From Endozoicomonas euniceicola (lineage in GTDB: Bacteria; Pseudomonadota; Gammaproteobacteria; Pseudomonadales; Endozoicomonadaceae): a stretch of DNA of 64,000 nt. A program made the position numbers and the translations under genes. The DNA lies in assembly GCF_025562755.1 (NCBI RefSeq), contig NZ_CP103300.1, positions 372,001-436,000 of the forward strand, given 5' to 3'. This document shows, piece after piece, positions 61,877-64,000 of the stretch (its first letter is position 1; every line of letters starts with the position of its first letter). The notes below the pieces were generated by a model. The model searched no databases. It worked only from the letters and a program-made list of their open reading frames with translations, and was not told the DNA's origin.

Positions 61877-64000
61877 TTATTGGTCTGACGGTTGACAATT
61901 CTCCTCGGCAGCGGTCAGAAGTTCCGCGCACCCGGTCTGGCCGTTCCGGTTAGCGATGCGCAGCGGAGTGTCACCATTCGTCGTCAGGGCAGCCTTAACA
62001 TTCGCCCCGGCCTTGATCAGAAGCTCCACGCACCCGGTACGACCTTTCAGGGCAGCGATGTGCAGAGGAGCGACACCATTCGTCGTCAGGGCAGCATCAA
62101 CATCCGCCCCGGCCTTGATCAGAAGTTTCATGCACTCGGTATGACCGCCTTGGGCAGCGATGTGCAGAGGAGTGACACCATTCGTCGTCCGGGCAGCATC
62201 AACACCCGCCCCGGCCTTGATCAGAAGTTCCACGCACCCGGTATGACCGTTCTCGGCAGCGTAGGAAAGAGGGGTGGCACCATTCGTCGTCAGGGCAGCA
62301 TCAACATCCGCCCCAGCCTTGATCAGAAGTTCCATGCACTCGGTACGACCTTTCAGGGCAGCGATGTGCAGAAGAGTGGCACCACTTGTCGTCAGGGCAG
62401 CATCAATAGCCGCCTTGGCCTTGATCAGAAGCTCCACGCACTCGGTATGACCGACTTGGGCAGCGATGTGCAGAGGAGTGACACCATCCGTCGTCCGGGC
62501 AGCATCAACAGCCGCCCCAGCCTTGATCAGAAGTTCCATGCACTCGATATGTCCGCCTTGGGCAGCGAGGTGCAGAGAAGTGACACCATCCGTCGTCCGG
62601 GCAGCATCAACATCCGCCCCGGCCTTGATCAGAAGCTCCACGCACCCGGTATGACCGCCTTGGGCAGCAAAGTGCAGAGGAGTGTCACCATCCGTCGTCA
62701 GGGCAGCCTTAACATCCGCCCCGGCCTTGATCAGAAGTTCCATGCCCCTGGTATGACCGCCTTGGGCAGCGGAGTGCAGGGGAGTGACACCATCCGTCGT
62801 CAGGGTAGCCTTAATATCCGCCCCGGCCTTGATCAGAACTTTCAGGCACTCGGTATAACCTTTGTAGGCAGCGATGTGCAGAAGGGTGAGACCATCTGCC
62901 CTCAGGGCAGCACCAACAACTGCCCCGGCATCGATCAGGGTTTGCAAAAACCCTGCATGACCGTTCAGGGCAGCAACGTGCAACAAACTGATGCCGGAAC
63001 CCGAAACGGCTGAACGAAACTGTTCATTGACAATACTACTGTCTATTTCCAGCAGACGCTGCAGTATTTCCAAATCCCCGTTACGAGCAACATTCAGAGG
63101 CAAGGATTCACAGAATTCAGAGTCTTCATAAAGCTTGCTGCCGTCCACTCGCACCAGCGGCAAAGCTCTTTGCCGACAATAAGCACACGAACGTGATACA
63201 AGAGCCGTAGCCGGAGCCTGCTCCCTAAGCCATCCGGCAATGCACTCCAGATGATATTGGTGATTACAGTTCGTCTTGACGACCGAAATAGTGCCTAAGT
63301 CACTCCTGCAGATGGAGCACTTGTCACCCTGTAACTTCTCATTTCCTTCTGCAGCGGTTGAGCGCCCCCCCGCTACTGAAATACCAGCTTCTGGCTTCTC
63401 TTTTTTGCAAGGTCCGTGGCAAGGTGAGCAGTCGATGGTCTTACTGTATGTATGTTTATCGTTGTCGGGTGGCTCTTCCCCCTCATCGCCTTTCTTCCAG
63501 CCACTCTCATTTTTATTGCCCCGGGGAACTTTGTTTCGGGGGACGTTTGAATTTGAGCCTTCTTGACTGCCTGCTGCCTCAGATGAACTGGCCTTGCGTT
63601 TTTTCTGATTCTGGCCTCCGCCTTCCTGGTGGGGTACCTGCCTCTCATCGTACTGGCTTGAAAGATCAGCTGACAACATAGCCCGGAACTGACGCACCAG
63701 TGTTTCAAGACCAGAAACCAGAAACTCAGTTTGTTTTGTTGACACGTTAATGTCGTCTGTTTCCAGCTGCAACTGTTGTTCCAGCCGTCTTCTCAATGCC
63801 TGGTAAACCAAACCCGCGTCCGTAAGTCGCCACCGGTCGTAGAACAGGGCTTCTTCATGTGTCAGCTCACCGGGAACAATGAGAATACTCTGATAGTCCG
63901 TGTTTACGTGGTGTTGAGACAGCGCCTGTTTCAGGGCGTCATCATCACGCTGCCACAGCTCCCGGTCATCAGTAGCCAGCGATGACTTCAGGAATGACAA
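61877..64000 (-). CDS. RING-H2/ankyrin protein 7, 5' end outside window (12 ankyrin repeats)
   Basis: At least 707 residues are visible; the N-terminal 360 or so lie beyond the window. An apparent TTG start at the edge is not a real start. The Lys-rich linker matches genes 2 and 6, while the RING (CSICRSDLGTIS) and the first repeat (LNVARNGDLEILQRLLEIDS) match gene 1, so the join lies between them. It ends CAELLTAAEENCQPSDQ. The array probably continues to the right. Confidence 0.85.
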   Translation of the reverse strand: MSFLKSSLATDDRELWQRDDDALKQALSQHHVNTDYQSILIVPGELTHEEALFYDRWRLTDAGLVYQALRRRLEQQLQLETDDINVSTKQTEFLVSGLETLVRQFRAMLSADLSSQYDERQVPHQEGGGQNQKKRKASSSEAAGSQEGSNSNVPRNKVPRGNKNESGWKKGDEGEEPPDNDKHTYSKTIDCSPCHGPCKKEKPEAGISVAGGRSTAAEGNEKLQGDKCSICRSDLGTISVVKTNCNHQYHLECIAGWLREQAPATALVSRSCAYCRQRALPLVRVDGSKLYEDSEFCESLPLNVARNGDLEILQRLLEIDSSIVNEQFRSAVSGSGISLLHVAALNGHAGFLQTLIDAGAVVGAALRADGLTLLHIAAYKGYTECLKVLIKAGADIKATLTTDGVTPLHSAAQGGHTRGMELLIKAGADVKAALTTDGDTPLHFAAQGGHTGCVELLIKAGADVDAARTTDGVTSLHLAAQGGHIECMELLIKAGAAVDAARTTDGVTPLHIAAQVGHTECVELLIKAKAAIDAALTTSGATLLHIAALKGRTECMELLIKAGADVDAALTTNGATPLSYAAENGHTGCVELLIKAGAGVDAARTTNGVTPLHIAAQGGHTECMKLLIKAGADVDAALTTNGVAPLHIAALKGRTGCVELLIKAGANVKAALTTNGDTPLRIANRNGQTGCAELLTAAEENCQPSDQ

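Noticed and set aside
33600..64000. CRISPR array, because of regular repeats in this region
   Set aside because: The 102-bp period is in-frame ankyrin coding sequence; there are no short palindromic repeats with unique spacers and no cas genes.

Overview
The window looks like a chromosomal segment of a host-associated marine gammaproteobacterium, most like Endozoicomonas or a close relative in the Oceanospirillales. That placement is an inference. It rests on the housekeeping gene order (fabD-plsX-rpmF-yceD, maf, sppA, a HAD phosphatase, rluC, rne, then murB-kdsB-trm112-lpxK-exbD-exbB-comEC and lolC-lolD) combined with an unusual load of secreted, eukaryote-like repeat proteins. No rRNA, tRNA or CRISPR array was found.

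Region 1 (1-31 kb) is core genome interrupted by accessory genes. The core part makes fatty acid/phospholipid precursors (fabD, plsX), ribosomal protein L32 and the YceD protein, RNase E with its long structured leader, a pseudouridine synthase, peptidoglycan and Kdo/lipid A enzymes (L,D-transpeptidase, MurB, KdsB, LpxK), an ExbB/ExbD proton channel, the ComEC DNA uptake channel and the LolCD lipoprotein exporter. Accessory genes sit at the junctions. Between maf and sppA lie a secreted protein with a clear forkhead (FOX-type) winged-helix domain and an F-box/WD40 protein. After rne is a secreted coiled-coil protein. Between comEC and exbB is a tandem pair of secreted paralogs. Upstream of lolC are two more secreted proteins. 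Relics of neighbouring core gene ends (maf, sppA, comEC) mark duplication and insertion events there.

Region 2 (33.2-64 kb) is a head-to-tail array of at least seven very similar genes, all on the minus strand. Each encodes a signal peptide, a helical region of about 500 residues, a RING-H2 zinc finger and 8 to 26 ankyrin repeats of 34 residues. The natural reading is a family of exported E3-ubiquitin-ligase-like proteins with variable substrate-binding arms. Most spacers carry a decayed 3' fragment of rlmL (23S rRNA methyltransferase), so the duplicated unit is gene plus rlmL relic. The copies are mosaics: N-terminal and ankyrin parts have different closest relatives within the array.

Mobile DNA reshapes the array. 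Three identical IS110-family elements (1591 bp) lie head to tail between genes two and three, with a captured 39-bp host segment between the first two. Four copies of a short non-autonomous element (122-157 bp) have imperfect terminal inverted repeats, TTA/TAA target duplications and an internal GGCTGTT-type heptamer core whose length changes in steps of seven. Two copies break genes (the F-box/WD40 gene and the fourth RING-ankyrin gene); removing the element and one target copy restores the frame in both.

The window is best read as a core-genome backbone with an actively expanding and recombining set of candidate host-directed effectors (ubiquitin-ligase-like, F-box-like and transcription-factor-like).
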